DNA of 64,000 nucleotides from an uncultured Saprospiraceae bacterium. GTDB lineage: Bacteria > Bacteroidota > Bacteroidia > Chitinophagales > Saprospiraceae. This document shows positions 35,380-43,576 of the stretch, piece after piece. The stretch covers positions 1 to 64,000 of the forward strand of contig CALLXF010000006.1 of NCBI GenBank assembly GCA_938015805.1, in the 5' to 3' direction. Numbering within the stretch: the stretch's first letter is position 1; each line of letters starts with the position of its first letter. Under the pieces are notes generated by a model that was not told the origin of the DNA, did not search any database, and saw only the letters and a program-made list of their open reading frames with translations. The position numbers and the translations under genes were made by a program.

Positions 35380-35754
35380 CTACTTACTCTGTTGTACCAT
35401 AAAGTAAGTCTCAAAAATGGTATAAGCTAAGTAAGAAACAAGAAAAAGTAGAATAAAAAAATTATCAGATGGTGAAGCATAATTAAAATATAATCCTACT
35501 ACGAGGAAACTGATAAAAATCTTTAGTATCGTATTAAATATAATCAACCTGATATACTGATATTTATCCGCGGAGGCTGCTGCCCTACTACCTAAGAAAT
35601 ACATGAATACCGAAATAGCAATGAAAGTCACTATGCCTATTAGTGAGATGTTCCAGTCCGCCTTATCACCAAGTAGTAAGTTTATGAGGATAAGTAAACC
35701 CGCAGTAGCAAAAGTGGTTATAGATAGTCCAATTAAAAATTTAGCTCTGGTCAT
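35380..35754 (-). CDS. Four-helix membrane protein, AtpI/UncI-like
   Basis: 124 aa with four hydrophobic helices (about 6-28, 38-58, 66-90, 98-118). Size, topology and place directly after an AtpZ gene (overlap of 14 bases) match the UncI/AtpI-like protein that in Bacteroidota precedes atpB. AtpI helps to assemble the c-ring of the F-type ATP synthase. Here, however, no atp genes follow: the next gene is convergent porW. The sequence alone is too general to be certain. Confidence 0.65.
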   Translation of the reverse strand: MTRAKFLIGLSITTFATAGLLILINLLLGDKADWNISLIGIVTFIAISVFMYFLGSRAAASADKYQYIRLIIFNTILKIFISFLVVGLYFNYASPSDNFFILLFLVSYLAYTIFETYFMVQQSK

Positions 35755-35971
35755 GTCGATCTTTTTCCAGCTCTAAAAATAATTTATAAAAAAAAGTGAT
35801 GAGTGCAAATAGCAGAATGCCTACCGTATAGTATTGCTGCCCATTCCCCCATTTACTATCTAGTTTCTGACCGATCCATACACTTAGGAAAAGGAGCACC
35901 ATAAGTTGCATTCCTAACCCTGAATATTTACCATACTTATTAGAGGGTTTTTGTTTTTTAGGTTTGGACAT
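35741..35971 (-). CDS. AtpZ/AtpI family protein
   Basis: 76 aa. A basic N-terminus (SKPKKQKPSNKYGKYSGLGMQ) and two helices (residues 20-38 and 48-65) with GQKLDSKWG and the closing FYKLFLELEKD are typical of the AtpZ/AtpI family (ATPase_gene1). It works with AtpI in ATP-synthase assembly or Mg/Ca supply. It lies 14 bases after the bactofilin gene. Confidence 0.78.
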   Translation of the reverse strand: MSKPKKQKPSNKYGKYSGLGMQLMVLLFLSVWIGQKLDSKWGNGQQYYTVGILLFALITFFYKLFLELEKDRHDQS

Positions 35972-35985
35972 CTAAAGTGATAACC

Positions 35986-36411
35986 CTAATTGGCTAGTTT
36001 TATAGGTTCTTGCTTAGAATTAATAGACTTCACGGCTCCACCACTGCCCATTTTACAGTTTACATTAAAAACGGCTCCACCATCTACATTTAATTTATCC
36101 GTATCGACATCTCCAGTAATGCGAGCAGAGTCTTTTACAATAAGCATATCTTTAACTTTAAGTAACCCATCGAAAGTGCCTTCTATAAGTGCATTTTCAC
36201 AAATGATTTCTCCTTGTACATTACCCTCAGCACCGATAATTACTTTTCCTTTACAAACTAAATTCCCTGTTAGTTTCCCATCAATACGGATATCGTTATC
36301 AGCAGTTATGTTGCCATCTACACTCGTTCCATTTACTAAACTATTTATAGAATTAGGAGATCCAGAAGAATAAGAGTTAGAATTATCGGTGGTTTTCTTA
36401 GATCCAAACAT
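35986..36411 (-). CDS. Bactofilin (polymer-forming cytoskeletal protein)
   Basis: 141 aa. Ser/Asn-rich N-terminus, then a right-handed beta-helix of short repeats (GNITADNDIRIDGKLTGNL, VIIGAEGNVQGEI, GDVDTDKLNVDGGAVF) that is diagnostic of bactofilins (DUF583). It forms non-polar filaments under the inner membrane, often setting cell shape or placing envelope enzymes. The gene heads the bactofilin-AtpZ-AtpI-like cluster, an order seen in front of the atp operon in other Bacteroidota. Confidence 0.88.
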   Translation of the reverse strand: MFGSKKTTDNSNSYSSGSPNSINSLVNGTSVDGNITADNDIRIDGKLTGNLVCKGKVIIGAEGNVQGEIICENALIEGTFDGLLKVKDMLIVKDSARITGDVDTDKLNVDGGAVFNVNCKMGSGGAVKSINSKQEPIKLAN

Positions 36412-36490
36412 GAATATTGAGTTTTAAAAGGTTCTGTATTATCTTCCTTCCAAATTACTAAAATTTCCTTTTCTCAAAGTAAATAAAAGA

Positions 36491-36526
36491 CATAAAAAAA
36501 GGGGATTAGAAAATCTAAACCCCTTT
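36491..36526 (-). terminator. Terminator of the porP gene
   Basis: Stem AAAGGGG+ATTAGA (36498-36510) with TCTAAA+CCCCTTT (36514-36526), one internal mismatch, three-base loop; on the minus strand it is followed by seven Ts. It lies just after the PorP/SprF gene. Confidence 0.75.
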
Positions 36527-36544
36527 CAAATATTTTATTTTTAG

Positions 36545-37600
36545 TTAGAACCTCGGACAATAGACATTACGTCTTTCCGGACCACATATATCATAACTTA
36601 GAGAGAACTCAAAAGCACCGTTAAATGCCGCTGCTTCTCTAAATTTACTCACTGTAGAATCGTAAGAAAACCCAATTCCTAACTGTCCAGAGTTAAATCT
36701 AGTAGATAGAATAAGAGCATCAGAATGGATACCTCCAGTATCTTTTGTTCCTAATCTATACCACAACCCTACTTGCCATGATTGATTTTGTGTTCTAGAT
36801 GTACCTAATGCAAATCTTAAACTGGTACCAAGGTTAACTTGTCTTTGCTGACCCTGGAAAAAAGCTACTACTCCAGGAAGAATACTTGTTTTTCTATTAA
36901 GCTCAAACTGTCCACCCGCATGCACAGTAAGTTTAGAATATAAGGAAACCACATCATCGTAAAAAGAAATATTAGCTTGGTTAAGATGAGCCATGGCTAA
37001 TCCTACATAATAATTGTTCCTTTTATCCATTACATTAAAAAACAATATACCTGCTCCTAAATCTGCAAATAGGAAATCTAAGTTATTATTATCTAAAAAA
37101 GGTTCATTTGGATCTGCATTTGCATTAAACCCTCCGTTTCCATCATGCTGAGTCGGCCATCTTAGATCACCGTCACGAACTCTTCTCTGAGTTACACCGG
37201 CATCCATACCGACAACTAGATATTTTGCACTTTGACGATATCCACCCATCCGTTTAGAATAAGAGAGTGATAACCTTCCCTGTGTCGTACCAAAATTAGA
37301 ATCACCTGCATTATCTCCCCATAGAGATCCACCGATTCCAAAATAATCAGTACGTCCCACAGCTACTTTCTGATCATAAGATGCAGAATAAGTATTATAT
37401 GCCGCTCCACCTAAAGCTGGAGACCACTGGTTACGGTAGTTAACTACCATCCTAGTCTTACAATTTAAAACACCCGTCAGGGCAGGATTTAAATTTAAAG
37501 GGGACATATAAAATTGAGAAAAATGTATATCCTGTGCGTTAGCATTACCGCCTAAGGCCAGTAAAACAACAAAAAACAACAAACGAAATCCTTTCTTCAT
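36545..37600 (-). CDS. porP: PorP/SprF family type IX secretion outer-membrane protein
   Basis: 351 aa when started at ATG 37600, where a signal peptide begins (MKKGFRLLFFVVLL...ANAQ); a frame from TTG at 37624 would place charged residues before it and is rejected. DIHFSQFYMSPLNLNPALTG is the family signature, followed by barrel strands such as MVVNYRNQWSPAL. PorP/SprF proteins sit in the outer membrane and help to attach or secrete specific T9SS cargo. A second copy is at 51601-52551. Here no cargo gene is adjacent; this may be the core T9SS copy. Confidence 0.88.
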   Translation of the reverse strand: MKKGFRLLFFVVLLALGGNANAQDIHFSQFYMSPLNLNPALTGVLNCKTRMVVNYRNQWSPALGGAAYNTYSASYDQKVAVGRTDYFGIGGSLWGDNAGDSNFGTTQGRLSLSYSKRMGGYRQSAKYLVVGMDAGVTQRRVRDGDLRWPTQHDGNGGFNANADPNEPFLDNNNLDFLFADLGAGILFFNVMDKRNNYYVGLAMAHLNQANISFYDDVVSLYSKLTVHAGGQFELNRKTSILPGVVAFFQGQQRQVNLGTSLRFALGTSRTQNQSWQVGLWYRLGTKDTGGIHSDALILSTRFNSGQLGIGFSYDSTVSKFREAAAFNGAFEFSLSYDICGPERRNVYCPRF

Positions 37601-37760
37601 ATCTTTTCTTTTTCTAGAATACAACAGTTAATAAATAGAAATTTATAAACGTATTTTATTCGATAGAATATTACCTGTCTAAAAATAGCAATATTCGGTT
37701 AAATCTAAACAAATGATAAGCCAAAAGCAATTAATTAACGTAAGTATGTTAGTAATTACA

Positions 37761-38858
37761 TTATGACTTTTTATTATTTGATTTCCATTCTGCCCCAAAT
37801 TCTTCCACTAACAATACATCATACTTATCAGCAGTTTCAAAGAGCTGTTTAAACAACTCTTTTGCTGTATTAATTTTAAAATATTGGTCGTAAATAAGTA
37901 GCGATAAAATAATAGCTTGGTCCTTTACACTAAAGGTAAGACCCTCTAAGTTAAAATTTTGTTGCAATAAAAATGTATAAATAGGTTTAATATCTTTTTT
38001 TGGTAATTTACAAAGGAATGCATCTCCTACGATCAGACCTGTTTTCTCATAGTACGATACCTGTATATCTGCACTTCCGTGAATGATCTGCCAGTTACTA
38101 GGTCCTTTACGGCTTAGGTTAATATCATAGCCTAGATCCACTAGTAAACTTTCTATACTCTTATTAATACCTACAGGCTCGTAAGTTTCTAAGTCAGCGA
38201 TCATAGTTATCTCTGAACCACAGATGTTACAGTAACCAGAATCTACAGTATTTTCAAAAACAACATTAGAACAAGAGTTACATCTTACCCCTGCTACTCC
38301 TTTACCTTCCTTAAAATCTAAAATTGCCTCGTGCAATGTTTTTACGGGTAAAGAAAACCCAATATTATTTCCGTTGCGGATGATAAACGTATTTACTCCT
38401 ATAATATCTCCATGGAAATCGATCAGCGGTCCACCACTATTCCCAGGATTTAAAGCAGCGTCATGCTGTAAATACGTTATGTTTTTTTGGACATGTTCTA
38501 AACTGGATAGTATTCCCTGAGTAGCCGTAAATTTTAACCCAAATGGGTGACCTACTGCCACCACAGTATCCCCTTCTTGAAAGATCTTTTTTGAACTTAA
38601 TTTTAGATCACTCATTTTATGAGTAGAGGGTGAAGACAGAAAAGCTAAATCATATTTAGGATCTACGTATAATACAGATACCATCTGCTTTTCCATCGAT
38701 TTTCCATTAATGACTACATTTTTATTATCACGGACTACATGTTCGTTAGTAATAATTATATCATACTCATATAGATAAAAACCCGTACCCGTGCTATATG
38801 GCGTGGCTATCTGGATAACTGCATTTCTATACTGGTCTATAATTTTCTGAATATCCAT
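37761..38858 (-). CDS. Cytoplasmic HtrA-like serine protease fused to a zinc ribbon and a CesT/YbjN-like domain
   Basis: 365 aa, no signal peptide. Residues 1-185 are a trypsin-like S1C domain with a full triad: His40 (ITNEHVV), Asp70 (YDLAFLS) and Ser141 (NPGNSGGPL). A zinc ribbon follows: Cys193/196 and Cys210/213 (CxxC-x13-CxxC). Residues 232-355 form an alpha/beta domain (WQIIHGSADIQVSYY, ILSLLIYDQYF) that looks like the CesT/YbjN type-III-chaperone-like fold. No PDZ domain is seen. The start overlaps the stop of the 446-aa gene before it by one base, so the two are coupled. A cytoplasmic protease with a chaperone-like arm suggests protein quality control or a signalling cascade (inference). 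The triad is certain, the C-terminal fold a judgement. Confidence 0.8.
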   Translation of the reverse strand: MDIQKIIDQYRNAVIQIATPYSTGTGFYLYEYDIIITNEHVVRDNKNVVINGKSMEKQMVSVLYVDPKYDLAFLSSPSTHKMSDLKLSSKKIFQEGDTVVAVGHPFGLKFTATQGILSSLEHVQKNITYLQHDAALNPGNSGGPLIDFHGDIIGVNTFIIRNGNNIGFSLPVKTLHEAILDFKEGKGVAGVRCNSCSNVVFENTVDSGYCNICGSEITMIADLETYEPVGINKSIESLLVDLGYDINLSRKGPSNWQIIHGSADIQVSYYEKTGLIVGDAFLCKLPKKDIKPIYTFLLQQNFNLEGLTFSVKDQAIILSLLIYDQYFKINTAKELFKQLFETADKYDVLLVEEFGAEWKSNNKKS

Positions 38859-40198
38859 TAATCTTTGATCTTATTACTTTTTACGGACGGAATATTCTGA
38901 ATCATTAATAGGTAAGACAAAGAAAAATCTAAAACTGTACTAAATTCTAGTAAGCCAGTATTTAATTGGAGTTTACCATATTCGCTTTTAAACGAATTTA
39001 CAATAGTATTTATCTCAGAAACTATTTTTGATTTACTAGGCTTATCATTTTTCACAAAAATCTTAGTGTATCCTAACTCTTGAAAAAAGTCTTGTTCCAC
39101 TACTCTATAATACAGATGCAATAGTGTTTTTATAGGAACCGGAAGAGAATAATTAAACAGGCTATACCCTACTATATAACCCGGAATAGCCTGAGCAATT
39201 TTTAAATGCTCATTATTTATGTACCAGTTTATATTAGATATCTCATTTTTACAGAATTCTACAAATTGTTCGTGTCCTGATGGCATCGTAATCCCAAAAG
39301 TAGAAACCACCTCATATAGTTCTTCATAAAATAATTCTGACGATCGTGCTTTTACTTTTTTTAGTTTTTTACGTAGTCGATTATTCTTTTTAGCTGGAAC
39401 TTCGCCATTATTCTGAAAATATTTTCTGTGCATTTTTTCAAAAGCCTCCATCGTAAACCCCTCCGGTTTTAATAGATAATCCATTTTATAAACCGCATCT
39501 AATAAGATGTACGATTCCGCTCCAGGATATCTGATCAGATCTAGATGTGATGAATCTATCTGATTAAAAACATCATTTATGGTCGTCTGTAGATAATTAT
39601 ATTTTACCTCTTTTTCTGATAGTTCGATGGTCCGAACGTGACTTTTATTTACAGCAATCAGATTTTCAAATTCTCCTTCTAGAATATCATCTTGTTTATC
39701 CGCATTAATAGCTAATTCTTTAAGAGCATAATATAATTTGTATGGGGATGCGTCCAGTGTTTTAGAGTGGAACAACATCGTAATACTATTTTCCTTATCT
39801 AAAGCATATCTGCAGTACTTAAGGGTATAATTTAGCTCAAGTAATCGACGCAGTACTCCTATATTTAATGTCTGTGTTCTAGCTATTTTAGCCTCGGCTC
39901 TTATAGATTTTAAATCTGCACGACCTTGGATTAATTTTGATCCTTGGTATATGCTAAATCGGATATGGTCAGATGATCTTGTATAATCTAGGTTCTTTAG
40001 ATCATCGTCCTTTAAATAAAAGAAAAACTGCTCATAGCAATCTAGAAAATTTTCTTTCTCAAAAGATTGCATTGCATCATCCCATGAAGTATATTTTTCT
40101 TTTTCCTTGTATGCATCAGTATATCTTCCGAATATTACATTCGGCTCGACCGCATTTTTATCCTTGGAAAAATTAAATATCTTGTTTAGAATATCCAT
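38858..40198 (-). CDS. Partner of the HtrA-like protease, with a possible CesT/YbjN-like domain
   Basis: 446 aa, no signal peptide or membrane helix. Residues about 45-185 (HIRFSIYQGSKLIQGRADL, IGVLRRLLELNYTLKYCRYA, DASPYKLYYALKELAINADK) share the layout of the C-terminal domain of the protease: strands, an LLxxNY-type helix, then SPxKLYYALKELA. The rest is helical, with a basic patch (KKNNRLRKKLKKVKARS) at about 275. It overlaps the protease gene by one base. I know no function; a substrate-binding or regulatory partner of the protease is the simplest inference. Confidence 0.65.
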   Translation of the reverse strand: MDILNKIFNFSKDKNAVEPNVIFGRYTDAYKEKEKYTSWDDAMQSFEKENFLDCYEQFFFYLKDDDLKNLDYTRSSDHIRFSIYQGSKLIQGRADLKSIRAEAKIARTQTLNIGVLRRLLELNYTLKYCRYALDKENSITMLFHSKTLDASPYKLYYALKELAINADKQDDILEGEFENLIAVNKSHVRTIELSEKEVKYNYLQTTINDVFNQIDSSHLDLIRYPGAESYILLDAVYKMDYLLKPEGFTMEAFEKMHRKYFQNNGEVPAKKNNRLRKKLKKVKARSSELFYEELYEVVSTFGITMPSGHEQFVEFCKNEISNINWYINNEHLKIAQAIPGYIVGYSLFNYSLPVPIKTLLHLYYRVVEQDFFQELGYTKIFVKNDKPSKSKIVSEINTIVNSFKSEYGKLQLNTGLLEFSTVLDFSLSYLLMIQNIPSVKSNKIKD

Positions 40199-40268
40199 CG
40201 AGGTTCCTATGAGGGGTGAAAAATACTATAAAAAAGAATAATCAGCTTTTATAAGCATAAATTATATT

Positions 40269-41219
40269 ATGAAATTCCGAACCATCCTAAAACAAGCATC
40301 CTCTCCGATAGATATTAACTATCAGTCTAAAGTCTTATTTATGGGTAGTTGCTTTGCCCAGAATATCGGTAAAGCAATGGGCGATCGTAAATTTATGACC
40401 TCCATAAATCCACTCGGGATCAGTTATAACCCTATATCACTGGCAAAAAATATTGCGACCATAACAGAATGTAAATCCCCAGATCCAGAAGAGGTCTATT
40501 CTAATGAGAGCATCCATTTCCATTATGATTTCCATGGAATTAATAACGCTTTATCTCGTACATCTTTTGTAGAAAAAATCGATGATAAAATAAAAGCTGG
40601 TTATGAATTTGTAAAAACAACAGACATCTTATTTATTAGTCTCGGAACAGCACATGTTTTTAGTCATAAGGATCATGGTGTGGTGAATAACTGCCATAAA
40701 ATGCCTAATGACTTATTTACTAGAAGGCTTTTAAAAGTAGAAGAAATAGTTTCCGCTTTACAGCGAATAATAACCCAGCTAACTACTGTAAATTATGGCG
40801 TAAAAATAGTGTTTACGGTAAGTCCTATACGACATATACGAGATGGTTTAGTAGCAGATCGTAGAAGTAAGTCTATGCTCATAGCTGCATTGACGCAAGT
40901 CATAAATGACCAAGACGTTTTTTACTTCCCTTCTTACGAATTGCTTATAGATGATCTAAGGGATTATCGTTTTTACAAAGCTGATATGATCCATCCTAAT
41001 GATCAAGCAATAGGCTACATCTGGGAATATTTTTCTGAGAGTTATTTTTCTACTGATACCATAGAACTCATCCGCAAAGTGGACAAAATAAATAGCATGC
41101 TATCTCATAGGCAGATATCTCATTCTACTGATCAGGCGAGAATATTAAAAGAAAAAATTAAAACAGCTGTTTCACAACTGACTAACCATATCCCAGAGGA
41201 AAAATGGCAATTGGAATAA
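40269..41219 (+). CDS. GSCFA domain protein
   Basis: 316 aa. The name-giving motif is G26-S-C-F-A30 (LFMGSCFAQNIG), with NPLGISYNPISLA, then LFISLGTAHVF, FTVSPIRHIRDG and DMIHPNDQAIGYIWEYF further on: the SGNH-like hydrolase blocks of the GSCFA family, whose Ser, Asp and His (DMIHPND) appear present. Probably an esterase or lipase-like hydrolase in the cytoplasm; substrate unknown. It is divergent from the 446-aa protease-partner gene and ends in a bidirectional terminator. Confidence 0.88.
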   Translation: MKFRTILKQASSPIDINYQSKVLFMGSCFAQNIGKAMGDRKFMTSINPLGISYNPISLAKNIATITECKSPDPEEVYSNESIHFHYDFHGINNALSRTSFVEKIDDKIKAGYEFVKTTDILFISLGTAHVFSHKDHGVVNNCHKMPNDLFTRRLLKVEEIVSALQRIITQLTTVNYGVKIVFTVSPIRHIRDGLVADRRSKSMLIAALTQVINDQDVFYFPSYELLIDDLRDYRFYKADMIHPNDQAIGYIWEYFSESYFSTDTIELIRKVDKINSMLSHRQISHSTDQARILKEKIKTAVSQLTNHIPEEKWQLE

Positions 41220-41250
41220 AAAAAGCCTCGGATAATTCCAAGGCTTTTAA
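41218..41250. terminator. Bidirectional terminator
   Basis: Stem AAAAGCCT (41221-41228) / AGGCTTTT (41241-41248), plus inner GGA/TCC pairs around a TAAT loop. A-run upstream and T-run downstream serve both the GSCFA gene and the convergent PspC gene. Confidence 0.8.
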
Positions 41251-41269
41251 ATAATAGAGATCACTATAA

Positions 41270-42783
41270 TCAATCCTTATCCCTCTCAGTAAACTCATTT
41301 TTTCTGATCGTCCATCTCATATTTTTATCTACTTCTACATTTTTATTTTTGGGGATAAAGATTTTAAATCTTACCTCTTGCCCTCTATACTTATCTCCCT
41401 TATCGATTCTATAAAACTCAGGGATATATATGTTGTTCCCTTCTATTCTCTCATCAATGTTTACCTTAGAGGCATACTTGCGAGCATTGGATCTTGTTCT
41501 TCCTTGAGAACTGATCTCTTTTTCTATAGTAACGTGAGCACTATCAGATTTATATATAGATGCTCTGATATTATCTCCATATAAGGCATACTTATTTATA
41601 TATGTCTCTCCTAGTGAGATCATAAACTCATCGTCAGTTTCAAAATCTTCAAAGCTGATTTTGATTAAATCATCATCGATCTTTAGCTGTCGCCTCTCTG
41701 TAATCTGAGAATCATTTGCATAACTCGGTAGCTGGAAAGCAAAACAAAAAATAAATAATATTACAGATGCAATCCATGTTCCGATCATGGTATTCTTTAT
41801 CTTCTTTTTTACTCTATAATCAGAAAATATTCTAACCAGCAAAAAGATTAAAAAGACAATCGGGACAACGACTAATACTAATCCTGTAAACCATGTTATC
41901 CCGGTTACTAAAATGTTACTACTAGAAAAATAACCAAGGTGCGGAAGCCCCGTAAAAAAGGCAAATAAAACACCTAATAAAGTAATCCCTATTGTAATAA
42001 CTAAGATCGCAGCTACAAGATAAATTATGGGCTTAACTATAAACTTTATTAAGTTTAGAATACCCAGTATTATCCCGCCTAAAAAAGAAATCCCTTTGGA
42101 TAAACCTGAGCGAATCCAAGATGATCCTTCATTGGTTTTTTTTTTGAGTTAAAAGTAGAATTGAGTGTTTCTGATCCTCTATCTACTAAGTCCTCTACCT
42201 CGTCTTTTACTGTTTTTGCTATAGTGTCTATATTGATAGGCTCACCTTTCATGGCTAGCTTATCTGCAGAGCTCGTCGCTTCTGGTACGATGATCATAAG
42301 GATGATATATGGTATAACAGCGATCCCTCCAGTAAAAATTAAAATCAATGCAAAAATTCTAAGCCATAATGGATCAGATATTCCAAAATAAGCACTCAGC
42401 CCAGAACAAACACCTCCGATTACTTTATCATCTGGATCTCTAAATAATCTTCTACCTGTTTTAGATCTTCTGGCTTTCTTAGCCTTTGTTTTTGCACTAC
42501 TTAAAGGAACTTCCTCATCTATCGCTGCTCCAAAATCGGCAGGTGTTCCCATTATGCTTATAGCGTCATTAAGATTTTTCAAGTTGATTATATCTTGGCC
42601 ACCTTTATTTTCTGTAAACAACTCTGCCAGTCTTACCTCTATATCATACATGATCTCATCAGCTCCTTCCGAGGTCTGAAAATGAGTATGCAGTGTGTTT
42701 AAATAATTTCTGAGATTTGCATAAGCATCCTCGTCGATTGTAAATGGGTAACCGCCTAAATTTATATTTACTATTTTATTCAT
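41270..42783 (-). CDS. PspC-domain membrane protein, split by an apparent frameshift at an A10 tract
   Basis: The reading frame from 42783 carries an N-terminal region, a PspC domain at about 110-170 (DPDDKVIGGVCSGLSAYFG) and a linker, then hits an A10 tract (42145-42136) and stops soon after (42079). One base back in frame after the tract, the message stays open to 41270 and encodes at least three more membrane helices (KGISFLGGIILGILNLIKF, then helices near GITLLGVLFAFFTG and TWFTGLVLVVVPIVFLIF) and a beta-rich C-terminal region, as in full-length Bacteroidota PspC proteins. With a -1 shift the total is exactly 505 codons. Either the sequence has a one-base homopolymer error or mutation, or A-AAA-AAA is a programmed shift site. 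It overlaps the padR gene by four bases (ATGA). Confidence 0.75.
42136..42145 (-). other. A10 slippery tract / frameshift site in the pspC gene
   Basis: Ten consecutive A on the coding strand, after TC and before CCAATG. It contains the canonical A-AAA-AAA heptamer. The upstream frame and the downstream frame differ by -1 here. Confidence 0.7.
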
Positions 42784-43118
42784 TGGACCTTAATTTTGTC
42801 AGTTGATTCGCCTACAGCGTGATTTAATTCTTTCCATGTGAGCAATAAGCTCTGTAAAAATTCTGAGCCTTGCTCTGTGAGCTGATAATATTTCCTGGGG
42901 GGACCTGCATTTGATTCCTGCCAGTTATATTTTAAGAGTTCTGCATTTTTTAATCTATTTAAAAGAGGATATAAAGTCCCTTCGACTACTATTAATTTTG
43001 ATTCTTTTAGTTTTTTAATAATATCACTTGGATACATTTCCTCTTTAGATATTAATGACAAAACACAGAGTTCCAAAATTCCTTTCCTCATTTGTGCTTT
43101 TGTGTTTTCAAGTTTCAT
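42780..43118 (-). CDS. PadR family transcriptional regulator
   Basis: 112 aa. Winged-helix layout: MRKGILELCVLSLISKEEMYPSDI (in pieces), ESKLIVVEGTLYPLLNRL and GPPRKYYQLTEQGSEFL are the PadR signature. Such repressors control the neighbouring membrane-stress gene; here the stop overlaps the start of the pspC gene (ATGA), so the operon is padR-pspC, common in Bacteroidota. A 33-bp near-perfect palindrome 168 bases upstream of the start is a likely self-operator. Ligand unknown. Confidence 0.9.
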   Translation of the reverse strand: MKLENTKAQMRKGILELCVLSLISKEEMYPSDIIKKLKESKLIVVEGTLYPLLNRLKNAELLKYNWQESNAGPPRKYYQLTEQGSEFLQSLLLTWKELNHAVGESTDKIKVQ

Positions 43119-43285
43119 ATAATGTCTTTTAAGCCTGAATTATACAGTAGTATATTCTACCGTACAACTGATAATTGATTTTCAAGAAGTTGTGTCTTAA
43201 ACATCTTAATAGTAATCATCAATATCAGAATCTACTTTACGAATCAGTCTTATCTCCAACGTTGATAACACAAATATATATAATT

Positions 43286-43318
43286 TATATAGTACTATGC
43301 AATGCAAAGTACTATATA
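43286..43318. promoter_or_regulatory. 33-bp palindromic operator, probably for PadR
   Basis: Arms TATATAGTACT (43286-43296) and AGTACTATATA (43308-43318) around the core TGCA-A-TGCA (43298-43306). All positions pair except 43297/43307 and the central base. AT-rich palindromes with ATAT/TGCA cores are the usual PadR type. It lies between the padR-pspC operon and the gene at 43577. Confidence 0.6.
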
Positions 43319-43435
43319 TTTTGAGATTCTATATAAACCATCATTTTCTATCGACTAAAATGACTTATAGGTAAATTATATCGTTTATAGTTTATAATAA
43401 ACTAAACTAGAGGTGATTGTTAGTTATATATTGAC

Positions 43436-43444
43436 TGCATTGCA
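43436..43444. promoter_or_regulatory. Second copy of the operator core
   Basis: TGCA-T-TGCA, the reverse complement of the core of the palindrome at 43286-43318, 130 bases away and without long arms. It may be a secondary site of the same regulator acting on the gene at 43577. Confidence 0.35.
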
Positions 43445-43576
43445 AAAAATCATCTCCTACTTAATATTTATAAATTAAATTTTAAACCTTCCATATACAG
43501 TTAAAGCCATTTACCGTTATATCACAATATAAATTTCAATACCTTGCAATCATAAAACAGCTAGCTCACTAAAAAA

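Larger units (their letters stand above)
43119..43576. other. 458-base AT-rich divergent gap upstream of padR
   Basis: Apart from the palindrome at 43286-43318 and a second core at 43436-43444 nothing coding or structured is seen. The length and divergence fit a shared control region. Confidence 0.6.

Noticed and set aside
37601-37624. Longer PorP start at TTG 37624
   Set aside because: It would put charged residues before the signal peptide; the ATG at 37600 gives a normal one.
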